A stretch of DNA of 64,000 nucleotides from Paenibacillus solanacearum (lineage in GTDB: Bacteria > Bacillota > Bacilli > Paenibacillales > NBRC-103111). The notes below the pieces were generated by a model. It made no database searches, was not told the origin of the DNA, and saw only the letters and a program-made list of their open reading frames with translations. The position numbers were made by a program, and so were the translations under genes. Of this stretch, positions 16,669 through 25,589 are shown one piece after another. The stretch covers positions 48,796 through 112,795 of the forward strand of contig NZ_CAJVAS010000020.1 in NCBI RefSeq assembly GCF_910593845.1, given 5' to 3'. Every line of letters begins with the position of its first letter. Positions within the stretch are counted from its first letter, which is position 1.

Positions 16669-19119
16669 TTATCCTACGACAATGTTGACCAGCTTGCCTT
16701 TGACCGTAATGACTTTGCGCACCGTTTTGCCGGCAATCGCATCCTTCACCTTGCCCAGCCCCATCGCAAGCTCCTGCATCGTCGCTTCATCCGCGTCCGC
16801 GGCAATGCTGATACGCTCGGCGATTTTGCCATTTACCTGCACGACGATCTCCACTTCGTTGTCTACCGTCCACGCTTCGTCGAATGCCGGCCACTCTACA
16901 TACGTCACGGAATCGGTATGTCCGAGCTTCTCCCACAGCTCTTCCGCCAAATGCGGAGCAAGCGGGGACAGCATTTGCACGAAGTTTTCCATCGCCGCCT
17001 TCGGCAGGCGGTCGGTTTTGTACGCTTCGTTAACGAAAATCATCAGCTGGCTGATCGCCGTATTGAAGCGCAGCGCATCGTAATCTTCCGTTACTTTCTT
17101 GATCGAGCGGTGCCAAATGCGCTTGAACGCCTCGCTGCCGAGCGTCTCGTCGCTGCTGATTTTCGCGCTGAGCTCTCCGTCTTCCTGCACGAACAACCGC
17201 CATACGCGGTTCAGGAAACGGTATGTTCCTTCTACCCCGTTCGTATTCCAAGGCTTCGTCGCTTCCAGCGGCCCCATGAACATTTCGTACATCCGCAGCG
17301 TGTCGGCGCCGAACACGTTGACGATTTCGTCCGGGTTGATAACGTTGCCGCGCGATTTGCTCATTTTCTCCATGTTCTCGCCGAGAATCATGCCTTGGTT
17401 CACCAGCTTGTGGAACGGCTCCTTCGTATCGACGACGCCGATATCGTACAATACTTTATGCCAGAAGCGCGCATACAGCAAGTGAAGCACCGCGTGCTCC
17501 GCACCGCCGATGTACAGGTCGACCGGCAGCCATTTGCGCTGCAGCTCCTTGGAGCACAGCTCGTTATCGTTCTTCGGATCGATGAAGCGCAAGTAATACC
17601 AGCAGCTGCCGGCCCATTGCGGCATCGTATTCGTCTCGCGGCGCGCCTTCATGCCGGTTTCCGGATCGACCGTGTTCACCCAATCCGTTACGTTCGCCAG
17701 CGGCGACTCCCCGGTACCCGACGGCTGGATCGCGTCCACATCAGGCAAGAGCAGCGGAAGCTGGTCTTCCGGAACGGTCTTCATCGTGCCATCCTCGAGA
17801 TGAAGGATCGGAATCGGCTCGCCCCAGTAGCGCTGGCGGCTGAACAGCCAATCGCGCAGCCGGTACGTCACTTTTCCTTGCCCTTTGCCGTTCTGCTCCA
17901 GCCATTCGATCATTGTGCCGATCGCCTGCGCCGTGTTCAACCCGTTCAGGAAGCCGGAGTTGACATGCTCGCCGTCGCCGGCGTACGCTTCCTGGCTCAA
18001 GTCGCCGCCCTGCACCACTTCAATGATCGCAATGTCGTACTGCTTGGCGAACTCCCAGTCGCGCTGGTCGTGACCAGGAACCGCCATGATCGCGCCTGTA
18101 CCGTAGCCGGCCAGCACGTAGTCGGCGATCCAGATCGGCGTCTTCGCGCCGTTCACCGGATTGATCGCGTAAGCGCCGGTAAATACGCCCGTCTTCTCCT
18201 TCGCCAGATCGGTCCGCTCGAGATCGCTCTTGCGCGCCGCGCGATCCTGGTACGCTTGAACCTCAGCCGATTGCTCCGGCGTCGTAATGCGCTTCACCAG
18301 CTCATGCTCCGGCGCCAGCACGCAGTACGTCGCGCCGAACAGCGTGTCGGGACGCGTCGTAAATACGATCAGACTCTCACCGTCATGCCCCTCGATGGCG
18401 AACGTCACTTCCGCGCCTTTGGATTTGCCGATCCAGTTGCGCTGCATATCCTTGATGCTTTCCGACCAGTCCAGCTCCTCCAAATCCTCGAGCAGCCGTT
18501 CCGCGTATTCGGTAATTTTCAAAATCCATTGGCGCATCGGTTTGCGGATGACCGGATGGCCGCCGCGCTCGCTCTTGCCGTCGATGACTTCCTCGTTGGC
18601 CAGCACCGTACCCAATGCCGGACACCAGTTGACCGGAACTTCGTCGACATAAGCGAGCCCTTTGTTATACAGCTGGATGAATATCCATTGCGTCCATTTA
18701 TAGTAGTCCGGGTCCGTCGTGCTGACTTCGCGGTCCCAGTCGTACGAGAATCCGAGCGACTTGATCTGTCGGCGGAAGTTATTGATGTTTTTCACCGTAA
18801 TGTCCCGCGGATGCTGGCCCGTATCGAGCGCATGCTGCTCCGCCGGCAGGCCGAACGCGTCCCAGCCCATCGGATGAAGCACGTTGTAGCCCCGCATTCT
18901 TTTGTAACGGGACACGATGTCCGTCGCCGTGTAGCCTTCCGGATGGCCGACATGAAGCCCGGCGCCCGAAGGATACGGGAACATATCCAGCGCGTAAAAT
19001 TTCGGTTTACTCTCGTCGTCAAGCACCTTGAACGTCTTCCGTTCATCCCAAAACTTTTGCCATTTCGGCTCGATTGCAAGCGGGTTATACCCTTGTTGGT
19101 CTCTGTTCTCTTGCGCCAT
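16669..19119 (-). CDS. leuS: Leucyl-tRNA synthetase
   Basis: A class I aminoacyl-tRNA synthetase of 816 residues that charges tRNA-Leu in the cytosol. The HIGH-equivalent motif is in PYPSGAGLHVGHPEGYTATD near residue 50; KMSKS is in EKMSKSRGNVINP near residue 580. A CP1 editing domain lies between (T-rich FTTRPDTLFGATY and the later GYGTGAIMAVPGHDQRD), and an anticodon-binding domain follows at the end. The ATG has AAGGAGG nine bases upstream; a TTG two codons earlier is too close to that site. A T-box leader with a CTC specifier controls it. Confidence 0.98.
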   Translation of the reverse strand: MAQENRDQQGYNPLAIEPKWQKFWDERKTFKVLDDESKPKFYALDMFPYPSGAGLHVGHPEGYTATDIVSRYKRMRGYNVLHPMGWDAFGLPAEQHALDTGQHPRDITVKNINNFRRQIKSLGFSYDWDREVSTTDPDYYKWTQWIFIQLYNKGLAYVDEVPVNWCPALGTVLANEEVIDGKSERGGHPVIRKPMRQWILKITEYAERLLEDLEELDWSESIKDMQRNWIGKSKGAEVTFAIEGHDGESLIVFTTRPDTLFGATYCVLAPEHELVKRITTPEQSAEVQAYQDRAARKSDLERTDLAKEKTGVFTGAYAINPVNGAKTPIWIADYVLAGYGTGAIMAVPGHDQRDWEFAKQYDIAIIEVVQGGDLSQEAYAGDGEHVNSGFLNGLNTAQAIGTMIEWLEQNGKGQGKVTYRLRDWLFSRQRYWGEPIPILHLEDGTMKTVPEDQLPLLLPDVDAIQPSGTGESPLANVTDWVNTVDPETGMKARRETNTMPQWAGSCWYYLRFIDPKNDNELCSKELQRKWLPVDLYIGGAEHAVLHLLYARFWHKVLYDIGVVDTKEPFHKLVNQGMILGENMEKMSKSRGNVINPDEIVNVFGADTLRMYEMFMGPLEATKPWNTNGVEGTYRFLNRVWRLFVQEDGELSAKISSDETLGSEAFKRIWHRSIKKVTEDYDALRFNTAISQLMIFVNEAYKTDRLPKAAMENFVQMLSPLAPHLAEELWEKLGHTDSVTYVEWPAFDEAWTVDNEVEIVVQVNGKIAERISIAADADEATMQELAMGLGKVKDAIAGKTVRKVITVKGKLVNIVVG

Positions 19120-19147
19120 GTCCAACTGCCTCCTTCAATTCGTAAAC

Positions 19148-19425
19148 AAAAAAAGCCCCTCGCCGCTAGCTTACGCTAGGGACGAGAAGCTTTGACTTTC
19201 CCGTGGTACCACCCTAGTTGACGACAGGCATGCTTTGCCTGCGTCCACTCGAACCTCTTAACGCGAGGTCACGATCCGGCTGGGATATGGCAATCCGTCA
19301 CCTTCTGGCTCCTGGACGAGTTCGCTTGCGCCAATTACCGGCTTCCACCTATGCACCGGTTCTCTGAGAATTGGGCGTAAAAGCTACTACTTCCTGTCAC
19401 AGCCTTGTAAATGTATCCAACTTTA
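19148..19425 (-). ncRNA. T-box riboswitch of leuS
   Basis: The conserved T-box sequence GGGTGGTACCACGGGAA is present on the minus strand at about 19199-19214. Upstream, Stem I contains the AGAGAACCGG-type motif and a specifier loop with GAACTCGTCC, giving codon CTC (leucine) at 19318-19320. The antiterminator is followed by a strong terminator whose arms include AGCCCCTCGCCGCTAGC and GCTAGGGACGAGAAGCT with seven T residues, ending near 19148. Uncharged tRNA-Leu binding should prevent termination and allow leuS expression. Confidence 0.95.
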
Positions 19426-19431
19426 CACATC

Positions 19432-19461
19432 ATTATATGAAAAAGCATTCCCCGCTGTCAA
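19432..19461 (-). promoter_or_regulatory. SigA promoter of the leuS T-box transcript
   Basis: Perfect consensus on the minus strand: TTGACA (19456-19461), 18-bp spacer, TATAAT (19432-19437), just upstream of the T-box. About 180 bp of gap to its right, up to the small ORF at 19647, holds nothing I can identify. Confidence 0.85.
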
Positions 19462-19646
19462 GTCCGTACCGATCGCTTTGTACCGATCGCTTCCCGGGTT
19501 CGGCAGACGACGATATGCGGTGACAAGATACGCAGTCTTGGATTAGCCTCGCCTCTCCGGTTTATGAATTGTCCCTTTTGGCCATACTGATGCTGCGGCT
19601 GATCCGACGCAGAAGTCAGCACGCACAACCAAGGGGGTCGGTTTCC

Positions 19647-19736
19647 ATGAAAGGCTTAATCAACGGGATCGCGCTCTCGCTTCCGTTATGGGGCATGATC
19701 TTATGCCTGATCCAGCTGCTGCTGCGGATTCGCTAA
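19647..19736 (+). CDS. Possible 29-residue single-span membrane peptide
   Basis: An ATG nine bases after AAGGGGG opens a 29-codon frame. The peptide starts MKGLINGIALSLP, continues with a hydrophobic stretch of about 18 residues (LWGMILCLIQLLL) and ends RIR, the form of a small single-pass membrane protein with a positive tail. It is convergent with yqeM, whose stop lies 16 bp away. I do not recognise a family. Support is limited to the ribosome binding site and the amphipathic ends; it could be a chance frame. Confidence 0.4.
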   Translation: MKGLINGIALSLPLWGMILCLIQLLLRIR

Positions 19737-19751
19737 AGGATCGACGGTCCT

Positions 19752-20543
19752 CTACTTCAACGCGACAAAAAACGCGCGTTCCGTGTCTTCCGACGGCTTT
19801 TTCCAATAAAAATCAGCATAGCAAGATACGTCGCGGAAGCCTGCCCGCCGCAGCATTTCTTCCACCCGATCGATCGGGTACGCCCGCTGTACGTGGGTTT
19901 CTTCCACCCGTTGAAAGCGATCCGTCAACGCATCGTCCGATCCGCTCTCACGATCTCCTTCACGGCAAAAGATCGTCAGCGCATGCTCGATCTCGCACCG
20001 GGATGAATCGAAATCACTCGTCCAAATATAGGCGATATCCTCCTCGTTCAAGAAAAACGGCTGCGATTCCGCATAATTGTGAAGCTGCTGAGGCGTATGC
20101 ATGTCGAACAAAAAAACGCCGCCCGCGGCCAGCCCTTCAAACGTCCGCTCAAACGCTTGCGCTAGATCTTCTTCTTCCAGCAAATAGTTAAAGCAATCGC
20201 AAAAGGAGACGACTGCATCGACCGGACGACCGATGCTCCATTCCCGCATATCCTGCTGCAGCCACTGTACGCTTCCCCCGCCTGCGAAAGGCGTCTTGCG
20301 CTGTTCGTCCGCCGCCTTCTGATCGGCAATGGCCAACATATCCTCTGACAAATCGATCCCGATCACTTCAAAGCCTTGCCTAGCCAGCGGAATCGCCGTG
20401 CTGCCCGTGCCGCAGCCCAAGTCAACGACGGTTCTCGGCAATCCGTACTTATCCCAGCATTGTCGGGCAAACCGAATCCATTCGTCGTACGGCATGTCTT
20501 CCATGAGCCGGTCGTACAAATACGAAAACTGCTGATATGCCAT
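19752..20543 (-). CDS. yqeM: YqeM-like SAM-dependent methyltransferase
   Basis: A 263-residue class I methyltransferase. Motif I is VVDLGCGTGSTAIPLARQG (near residue 40), with the acidic end of strand 2 in VIGIDLSEDML and a later SFCDCFNYLLEEEDL region. It opens AYQQFSYLYDRLMEDMPYDEW, the characteristic YqeM start. In Bacillus subtilis yqeM directly follows yqeL (rsfS) and precedes comER, so the position supports the name, although here cvfB is inserted before it. The target substrate is unknown. AAAGGAG lies upstream of the ATG. It is last in the yqeG-type operon or has its own promoter in the 184-bp gap. Confidence 0.85.
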   Translation of the reverse strand: MAYQQFSYLYDRLMEDMPYDEWIRFARQCWDKYGLPRTVVDLGCGTGSTAIPLARQGFEVIGIDLSEDMLAIADQKAADEQRKTPFAGGGSVQWLQQDMREWSIGRPVDAVVSFCDCFNYLLEEEDLAQAFERTFEGLAAGGVFLFDMHTPQQLHNYAESQPFFLNEEDIAYIWTSDFDSSRCEIEHALTIFCREGDRESGSDDALTDRFQRVEETHVQRAYPIDRVEEMLRRAGFRDVSCYADFYWKKPSEDTERAFFVALK

Positions 20544-20666
20544 CGATTCGTTCTCCTTTAATCAAAATGAAGGCCGGGTCCGAATCGGTTTCATTCGGCA
20601 ACCGGCTGAGCAGTTTCACGCTTTATTGACTTACATCTATCCGCTCATCTTGATGACGACACAATT

Positions 20667-20686
20667 CATTCATGCGAGCATGAATG
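20667..20686. repeat. Palindrome between cvfB and yqeM
   Basis: CATTCATGC and GCATGAATG are separated by only two bases, a near-perfect 20-bp palindrome in the 184-bp gap. The loop is too small for a good hairpin and no T-run follows, so a protein-binding site is as likely as a terminator. Confidence 0.4.
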
Positions 20687-20727
20687 TTTGCTGGTCGGAG
20701 CTTGCGAGCCATGCTCTCTTCACGGTA

Positions 20728-21630
20728 TCAGTTCTTCTCCGAATCGGTGCTTTCCGTATTGTTCAAGTACGTCCAGCTGCCTTCCTGGTGTACGACGCCT
20801 TCTCTCATCAGCTTGCCGATCGCGCGCTTGAACGCCGACTTGCTCATGCCGAACCGCTGGACGATCAGCTCGGGCGGCGTCTCGTCGGAATACGGCATCG
20901 CACCATTCGGCCGCTCCCGCATGAATGCGAGCAGCTTCTCGGAATCCTCGTCACGGCTGACTTCTTTCCGTTCGCGCATCGACAAGTTCACGTTGCCGTC
21001 CTCGCGGACAAAAATAACGCGCGCTTCCACCCGTTCGCCGAGACGAAGCAGTCGGGTGCGCTCGGTCGAATGAATCATGCCGATCGCTCCGAAGCCGAGC
21101 ACGCCGCCATCACAGACGACGAACGTTCCCAACTGCAGCGGCTTGTACACCCGCGCCTCGACCCGGAGGTTTTTCCAGCTGGACGGCGCTTGAAAGCATA
21201 AAGGCTTCAGCTCTTCTTCTCCCGCCAGCCTGGCGACCAGCCTGCCCTGGCGGTCGTGAGCGAGCACGACGAATACTTTGTCCCCTACGACGGGACGCAG
21301 CTCCTTCAGCTCGGGCAGCTCGCGAAACGGCAGCAGCAAATGCCGTCCCAACCCCATCTCGAGAAAACAGCCGAAGCGCGGATGAATGTCCATCACTTCC
21401 AGCAGCGCAACCTGTCCCAGCGTAACGAGCGGCTTGCGCATCGTCGCGGCCAGCCGGTCTTCCGTATCGTAGAACAGAAACACTTCCACGTCATCGCCCG
21501 GTTTGATTTTGTCCGTCGTTTCGCTGTAATGAAGCAGCACGTCGACCAGGCCATCCGTCAAAAAATAACCGAACGGCGATACTTCCCTTGCGACTTTCAA
21601 TTTCGTAAACGTACCGGCTTCCAGCTTCAT
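20728..21630 (-). CDS. cvfB: CvfB-type S1-like RNA-binding protein
   Basis: A 300-residue protein of the CvfB/YitL family: three S1-like beta-barrel units in the first ~220 residues (for example VSPFGYFLTDGLVDVLLHYSE and DIHPRFGCFLEMG) followed by a winged-helix domain (PPELIVQRFGMSKSAFKRAI, GKLMREGVVHQE). In Staphylococcus aureus CvfB is an RNA-binding virulence-gene modulator; the role here is presumably RNA-related. The ATG overlaps the rsfS stop as ATGA, indicating translational coupling, which fixes the start 10 codons inside the longest frame. The insertion of cvfB between rsfS and yqeM differs from Bacillus subtilis. Confidence 0.88.
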   Translation of the reverse strand: MKLEAGTFTKLKVAREVSPFGYFLTDGLVDVLLHYSETTDKIKPGDDVEVFLFYDTEDRLAATMRKPLVTLGQVALLEVMDIHPRFGCFLEMGLGRHLLLPFRELPELKELRPVVGDKVFVVLAHDRQGRLVARLAGEEELKPLCFQAPSSWKNLRVEARVYKPLQLGTFVVCDGGVLGFGAIGMIHSTERTRLLRLGERVEARVIFVREDGNVNLSMRERKEVSRDEDSEKLLAFMRERPNGAMPYSDETPPELIVQRFGMSKSAFKRAIGKLMREGVVHQEGSWTYLNNTESTDSEKN

Positions 21631-21974
21631 ACCCGTTCGACCACTTTCGCGTCGGACCACAGACGCTCGATATTGTAATATTCCCGGTCATCCCGATGGA
21701 ACACATGAGCCACGACATCGCCCATGTCGACTAGGACCCAGCGGGCCGTATCCATCCCTTCCATGCCTCGAATGCGCGCCCCGTTCTCCTCCGCCCGTTT
21801 GCGGATTTCCGTAGCGATGGCCTGTACCTGCGTTTCGGAATTGCCGTGACAGATGATGAAATAATCGGATATCAGCGAAATTCCTTGAAGATTCAGCGCG
21901 ATCAGGTTCATTGCTTTTTTGTCTTCGGCCGCATCGACGACGATGGACATGAGATCATCCGGTTGAATGGTCAT
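21627..21974 (-). CDS. rsfS: Ribosomal silencing factor RsfS
   Basis: A 115-residue RsfS/Iojap-family protein that binds ribosomal protein uL14 on the 50S subunit and blocks subunit joining when nutrients are short. The core reads LNLQGISLISDYFIICHGNS, then QVQAIATEIRKRAEENGARI, WVLVDMGDVVAHVFHRDDREYY and NIERLWSDAKVV, all hallmark stretches. The start uses GGGAGG upstream of an ATG that excludes a long spurious N-terminal extension. It lies between yqeK and cvfB in a tight operon. Confidence 0.95.
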   Translation of the reverse strand: MTIQPDDLMSIVVDAAEDKKAMNLIALNLQGISLISDYFIICHGNSETQVQAIATEIRKRAEENGARIRGMEGMDTARWVLVDMGDVVAHVFHRDDREYYNIERLWSDAKVVERV

Positions 21975-21996
21975 TAGGTTTCCTCCCAAATCGTAA

Positions 21997-22575
21997 TTAC
22001 TTTGCTTCTCCCCGCTCCAGCTCTTCCAGCAGCCCATTGCGGGCTTCGAGCGTGAGCGGATATATTTTTCTGCCTTTATCCAGCAAAAAACGAATCGTAC
22101 CGTCAAACCCGGCGAGCAACGCTCTCTCTAAATTATGTTCGGCGGTTTCGCGAATATTATTCACACCGGGGAAATCGCGTCCCGGCTCCATATAATCGGC
22201 CAGGCATACGACTTTGTCCAGCAGCGTCATGCCGCGGCGGCCTGACGTATGATAGCGAATCGCATCAAGCACTTCTTCGTCGATCACGCCGTAACGGCTC
22301 GAGGCAATCCATGCCCCCGCGTGCGCATGCCATAATTCCTTATCGTAATCAAGCAAATCCGCCGGAAGCCCGTTCTCCCGTATGATTTGCGCCTGTTCGT
22401 CCACGCGCCAATATTTGCACACATCATGCAGGATGGCGGCCAGCTCCGCCTTCACCGGATCGGCTCCGAAGCGTTCCGCGAGAATAACCGACGTTTCCAT
22501 CACACCTACGGTATGCGTCCAGCGCTGCGGCGGCATTTGCGACCGCACCGACTCGATCAGCTGTTCACGATTCAT
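21997..22575 (-). CDS. yqeK: YqeK-type HD phosphohydrolase (Ap4A hydrolase)
   Basis: A 192-residue HD-domain protein. Metal ligands are visible as RWTHTVGVMETSV (His), AAILHDVCKYW (His-Asp) and HAHAGAW, followed by IRYHTSGRRGMTLLDKVVCLADYMEPGRDF, the typical YqeK tail. Family members cleave diadenosine tetraphosphate symmetrically to two ADP with an iron centre. It overlaps the end of nadD by 11 bp, as in many Firmicutes, and GAGGTGA lies upstream of its ATG. Confidence 0.93.
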   Translation of the reverse strand: MNREQLIESVRSQMPPQRWTHTVGVMETSVILAERFGADPVKAELAAILHDVCKYWRVDEQAQIIRENGLPADLLDYDKELWHAHAGAWIASSRYGVIDEEVLDAIRYHTSGRRGMTLLDKVVCLADYMEPGRDFPGVNNIRETAEHNLERALLAGFDGTIRFLLDKGRKIYPLTLEARNGLLEELERGEAK

Positions 22576-23152
22576 ATAACCGGTTCACCTCGATATAATC
22601 GTTTACCCGATCCGGCACCATGTAACGCACCGGCTGTCCCGCTGCGCGGCGCTCCCGGATCCGGGTGGAGGACAATTCGATTTGCGGCATCTCCACCAGC
22701 AAGAGCGATTCGCGGATCGCCGGCGGAAGCTCGGCCAATCCGCTATCGAAGCCCGGACGCTCCAAACCGACGAAGGTGACCAGCTTGATCAGCTCGTCGA
22801 TCTTATACCATTTGGGCAAATACCGAACCATGTCAGCCCCGATAATATAATAAAAATGATGGCCGGGATATTGCTGCCGAAGCAAGGTGACGGTGTCGAT
22901 GCTGTACGAGACACCGCCTCGGCGAAGCTCGATGTTGGTCGTTCGAAACTTCGGATGATGCTCCACGGCGAGATTCGCCATCTCCCACCGCTGCTGCGCC
23001 GTAGCCCCCGGCGCCGCCTCTTTATGAGGCGGCACGTTGACCGGCATGAACCAGATCTCGTCCAGCTCCGCTTGTTCGCACACGCTTTGCGCCGCCAGCA
23101 AATGACCGATATGTATCGGATCAAAGGTGCCTCCCATCAGGCCGACCTTCAT
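22565..23152 (-). CDS. nadD: Nicotinate-nucleotide adenylyltransferase
   Basis: A 195-residue enzyme that adenylates nicotinate mononucleotide to deamido-NAD in NAD synthesis. The nucleotidyltransferase signature is GLMGGTFDPIHIGHLLAAQS; the C-terminal substrate-closing motif is ELSSTRIRERRAAG, corresponding to the (I/L)SST.IR motif. YYIIGADMVRYLPKWYKIDE gives the nicotinate-site tryptophan region. GAGGTGA precedes the ATG. It lies between yqeI and yqeK. Confidence 0.97.
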   Translation of the reverse strand: MKVGLMGGTFDPIHIGHLLAAQSVCEQAELDEIWFMPVNVPPHKEAAPGATAQQRWEMANLAVEHHPKFRTTNIELRRGGVSYSIDTVTLLRQQYPGHHFYYIIGADMVRYLPKWYKIDELIKLVTFVGLERPGFDSGLAELPPAIRESLLLVEMPQIELSSTRIRERRAAGQPVRYMVPDRVNDYIEVNRLYES

Positions 23153-23168
23153 CCTGCTTCACCTCTTT

Positions 23169-23462
23169 TTAGACCGGCAGCTCGATCGTTTTATGATCCT
23201 TGGATTCCTTATACAGCACAATCGTCTTGCCGATGATTTGCACGAGCTCCGCGTCTGCCCCGTCTGCGAGCTGCTGCGCTACTTCGTTGCGGTCGTCCAT
23301 GTTGTTATTCAATATCGAGACTTTCATCAGCTCTCTTACCTCGATCGCCTCTTTAATATGTCGAATCAGATGATCGTTTACCCCACCCTTACCGACCTGA
23401 AAAATCGGGTTCAAATGATGGGCCATTGAGCGCAAGTATCTTTTTTGTTTACCTGTCAGCAT
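23169..23462 (-). CDS. yqeI: YhbY/YqeI CRM-domain RNA-binding protein
   Basis: A 97-residue single CRM domain associated with 50S assembly. It begins LTGKQKRYLRSMAHHLNPIF and contains the GxxG-type loop QVGKGGVNDHLIRHI, followed by LVQIIGKTIVLYKES, the usual closing strand. GAGGTAAA lies upstream of the ATG. It sits between aroE and nadD exactly as in Bacillus subtilis. Confidence 0.95.
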   Translation of the reverse strand: MLTGKQKRYLRSMAHHLNPIFQVGKGGVNDHLIRHIKEAIEVRELMKVSILNNNMDDRNEVAQQLADGADAELVQIIGKTIVLYKESKDHKTIELPV

Positions 23463-23517
23463 GCTAAGCGTTTACCTCTATTCATTTAATTTGTTCTTGA
23501 AGCGAAACAGAACCGTC

Positions 23518-24387
23518 TTAAGAAGACGATTCCGCAAAAGATTGTACGACGGCTTCGCGCATCGCTTCGATCGGAGCGGGCTGCCCCGTCCAGTACTCGA
23601 ACGCGTAAGCGCCTTGATAAATAAACATCCCCAGCCCGCTGTGGATCGTGGCGCCGCGAAGGTCGCGCGCTTCGCGCAAAAAGCGGGTCAACGGCGGAGT
23701 ATACACCAGATCGCTGACAACGGTGCCGGCGCGGATCAGCGACGTATCCATCGGCACCTCGTCCACGTTCGGGTACATGCCAACGGACTTGTTGTTCACG
23801 ATCAGCACCGCTTCATCGCATACCCGGTCGACCTCGTCCATTCCGATGGCCGATAAGCTGCAGAAGGAGGACATCGACTTAGCCAGCTCTTCCGCCTTCT
23901 CGCGGGTGCGGTTCTCGATGTACATATGCTCGATGCCTTCCTTGGCCAGTGCGTAACCAACGCCTCGGGCTGCCCCGCCGGCGCCGATCATGAGCACCTT
24001 CCGGCCTTTCAATTCGACGCCCGTCTCTTCCTTCAACGAACGGACGTAACCGATGCCGTCCGTATTATAGCCGATCAACCGTCCGTTGTCGTTGACGATC
24101 GTATTGACGGCGCCGATGACGCGCGCGCCCTCGTCGATTTCATCCAGGTAGGACATCACTTCAATTTTATGCGGGATCGTCACGTTCACCCCGCGAAATT
24201 GCAGCGCCCGAATACCGGCGACCGCATCCTTCAGCGTGCCCGGCAAAATATGAAACGCCGCATAAGCCGCGTTCAGTCCGGCGAACTCAAAGGCCCGATT
24301 CAGCATAATCGGCGACTTGGAGTGACGTACCGGATCACCGAATACGCCGTAAAGAATCGTATGACTGTCCAGCTTGTGCTTCCCCAT
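23518..24387 (-). CDS. aroE: Shikimate dehydrogenase
   Basis: A 289-residue NADP-dependent enzyme that reduces 3-dehydroshikimate in aromatic amino-acid synthesis. Substrate-site motifs are FGDPVRHSKSPIMLNRAFE and GVNVTIPHKIEVM (catalytic Lys); YNTDGIGYVRSL provides the catalytic Asp; the NADP loop is MIGAGGAARGVGYAL with IENRTREKAEEL after it. The start ATG has GGAGAGGAAG upstream and removes a 37-codon unrelated extension of the frame. The 64-bp gap from yqeH is the largest in the early operon. Confidence 0.96.
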   Translation of the reverse strand: MGKHKLDSHTILYGVFGDPVRHSKSPIMLNRAFEFAGLNAAYAAFHILPGTLKDAVAGIRALQFRGVNVTIPHKIEVMSYLDEIDEGARVIGAVNTIVNDNGRLIGYNTDGIGYVRSLKEETGVELKGRKVLMIGAGGAARGVGYALAKEGIEHMYIENRTREKAEELAKSMSSFCSLSAIGMDEVDRVCDEAVLIVNNKSVGMYPNVDEVPMDTSLIRAGTVVSDLVYTPPLTRFLREARDLRGATIHSGLGMFIYQGAYAFEYWTGQPAPIEAMREAVVQSFAESSS

Positions 24388-24451
24388 GGCTCTCTTCCTC
24401 TCCCGTTCCTCCGTTAAGGAGCGAATGTCCCGCAACGGCGCCTGCCCAGCG

Positions 24452-25582
24452 TTAAATGAGCGACTCGCGCACAGCGACCTTGACACCTTTGGGCGCATGA
24501 ATGGCCAGCTCCGCTCCAGCTTGGCTGTTCACTTTAATCCAGCCGAGCCCGGAAATCGAAACGTCCACATCGCTGCCTTTTGGAATGCGTATCGCATGCT
24601 TCGTCAGTTTGGGCAATTCGTCCAGATCCGCTTTCACCGGAGGCGACAGCAGCTCACCCTTATGCTCGTCGTACAGCGCATCCGCGCGCTCCAGCTTCGT
24701 GCGGTGAGCCGTTACGGCATTGGATACGTAGAACGTGAACGACTGCCGTTCTCCCTGAATGAAATCGAAACGTGCCAGGCTGCCGAAGAAAATCGTCTGC
24801 TTCTCGTTGAGCTGAAATACGACCGGCTTGATCGGGCCCGCCGGCATCAGCTTCATCAAGTCTTTCTTGTTCACCAGCTCGGTAAGCCGGTGCTTGTAGA
24901 CGATACCGGGCGTATCGATAATCGACGAGCCGTCGTCCAACGGAATACGCACCAGATCGAGCGTCGTTCCCGGGTATTGCGACGTCGTCAGCTCGGCGTC
25001 CAGGTCGCTGTAATCACGGATAAGCCGGTTGATCAGCGTCGATTTGCCGACGTTGGTTGCGCCTACCACATAAATATCGCGTCCGTGCCGATGCTGGTCG
25101 AGCACCTCGATGACGCGCTCGAAGCCCATATTTTTTTTGGCCGAGCAGAGAACGACCTCTACGACCTTCAGCCCCGCTTCCTTGGCCTGGCGCTGCACCC
25201 AATTCACGATCCGGTTGTAATTGGTCACTTTCGGCAGCAGATCGATTTTGTTGACGACAAGCACGATCGGGTTATTACCTACAAAGCGCGGCAAGCCCGA
25301 AATCATGCTGCCTTCAAAGTCGAACAGATCGACGATGTTCACGACAAGCGATTGGGTGCTGCCGACATGCGTCAGCAGTTTCAAGAAATCATCTTGATTG
25401 AGCGTAATGCCCGAAGCCTCGTTATAATTTTTGATGCGGAAGCAGCGCTGGCATATGATCGGCTCCCGTGACATCGCCTTTTCCGGCGTATAGCCGAGAA
25501 GCGATGCGTCCTCGTGCTGCAGCAGCACGCCGCAGCCGGCGCAGCGGATATCCGCGGCCGTCGTATCTTTCCTGTCTGACAT
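24452..25582 (-). CDS. yqeH: YqeH circularly permuted GTPase (30S assembly)
   Basis: A 376-residue ribosome-biogenesis GTPase. A four-cysteine zinc finger opens the protein (RCAGCGVLLQ and ICQRCFRIKNYNE). The GTPase motifs are permuted: G4 VVNKIDLLP precedes G1 VVGATNVGKSTLIN and G3 IIDTPGI. YqeH is required for 30S assembly and 16S rRNA maturation in Bacillus. It starts 7 bp after yqeG. Its length and order match the family. Confidence 0.96.
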   Translation of the reverse strand: MSDRKDTTAADIRCAGCGVLLQHEDASLLGYTPEKAMSREPIICQRCFRIKNYNEASGITLNQDDFLKLLTHVGSTQSLVVNIVDLFDFEGSMISGLPRFVGNNPIVLVVNKIDLLPKVTNYNRIVNWVQRQAKEAGLKVVEVVLCSAKKNMGFERVIEVLDQHRHGRDIYVVGATNVGKSTLINRLIRDYSDLDAELTTSQYPGTTLDLVRIPLDDGSSIIDTPGIVYKHRLTELVNKKDLMKLMPAGPIKPVVFQLNEKQTIFFGSLARFDFIQGERQSFTFYVSNAVTAHRTKLERADALYDEHKGELLSPPVKADLDELPKLTKHAIRIPKGSDVDVSISGLGWIKVNSQAGAELAIHAPKGVKVAVRESLI

Positions 25583-25589
25583 ACATTCC

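Noticed and set aside
16624..19179. Plus-strand open frame of 851 codons opposite leuS
   Set aside because: It mirrors leuS exactly, has arginine-rich composition and no ribosome binding site; leuS carries HVGH and KMSKS motifs and a T-box.
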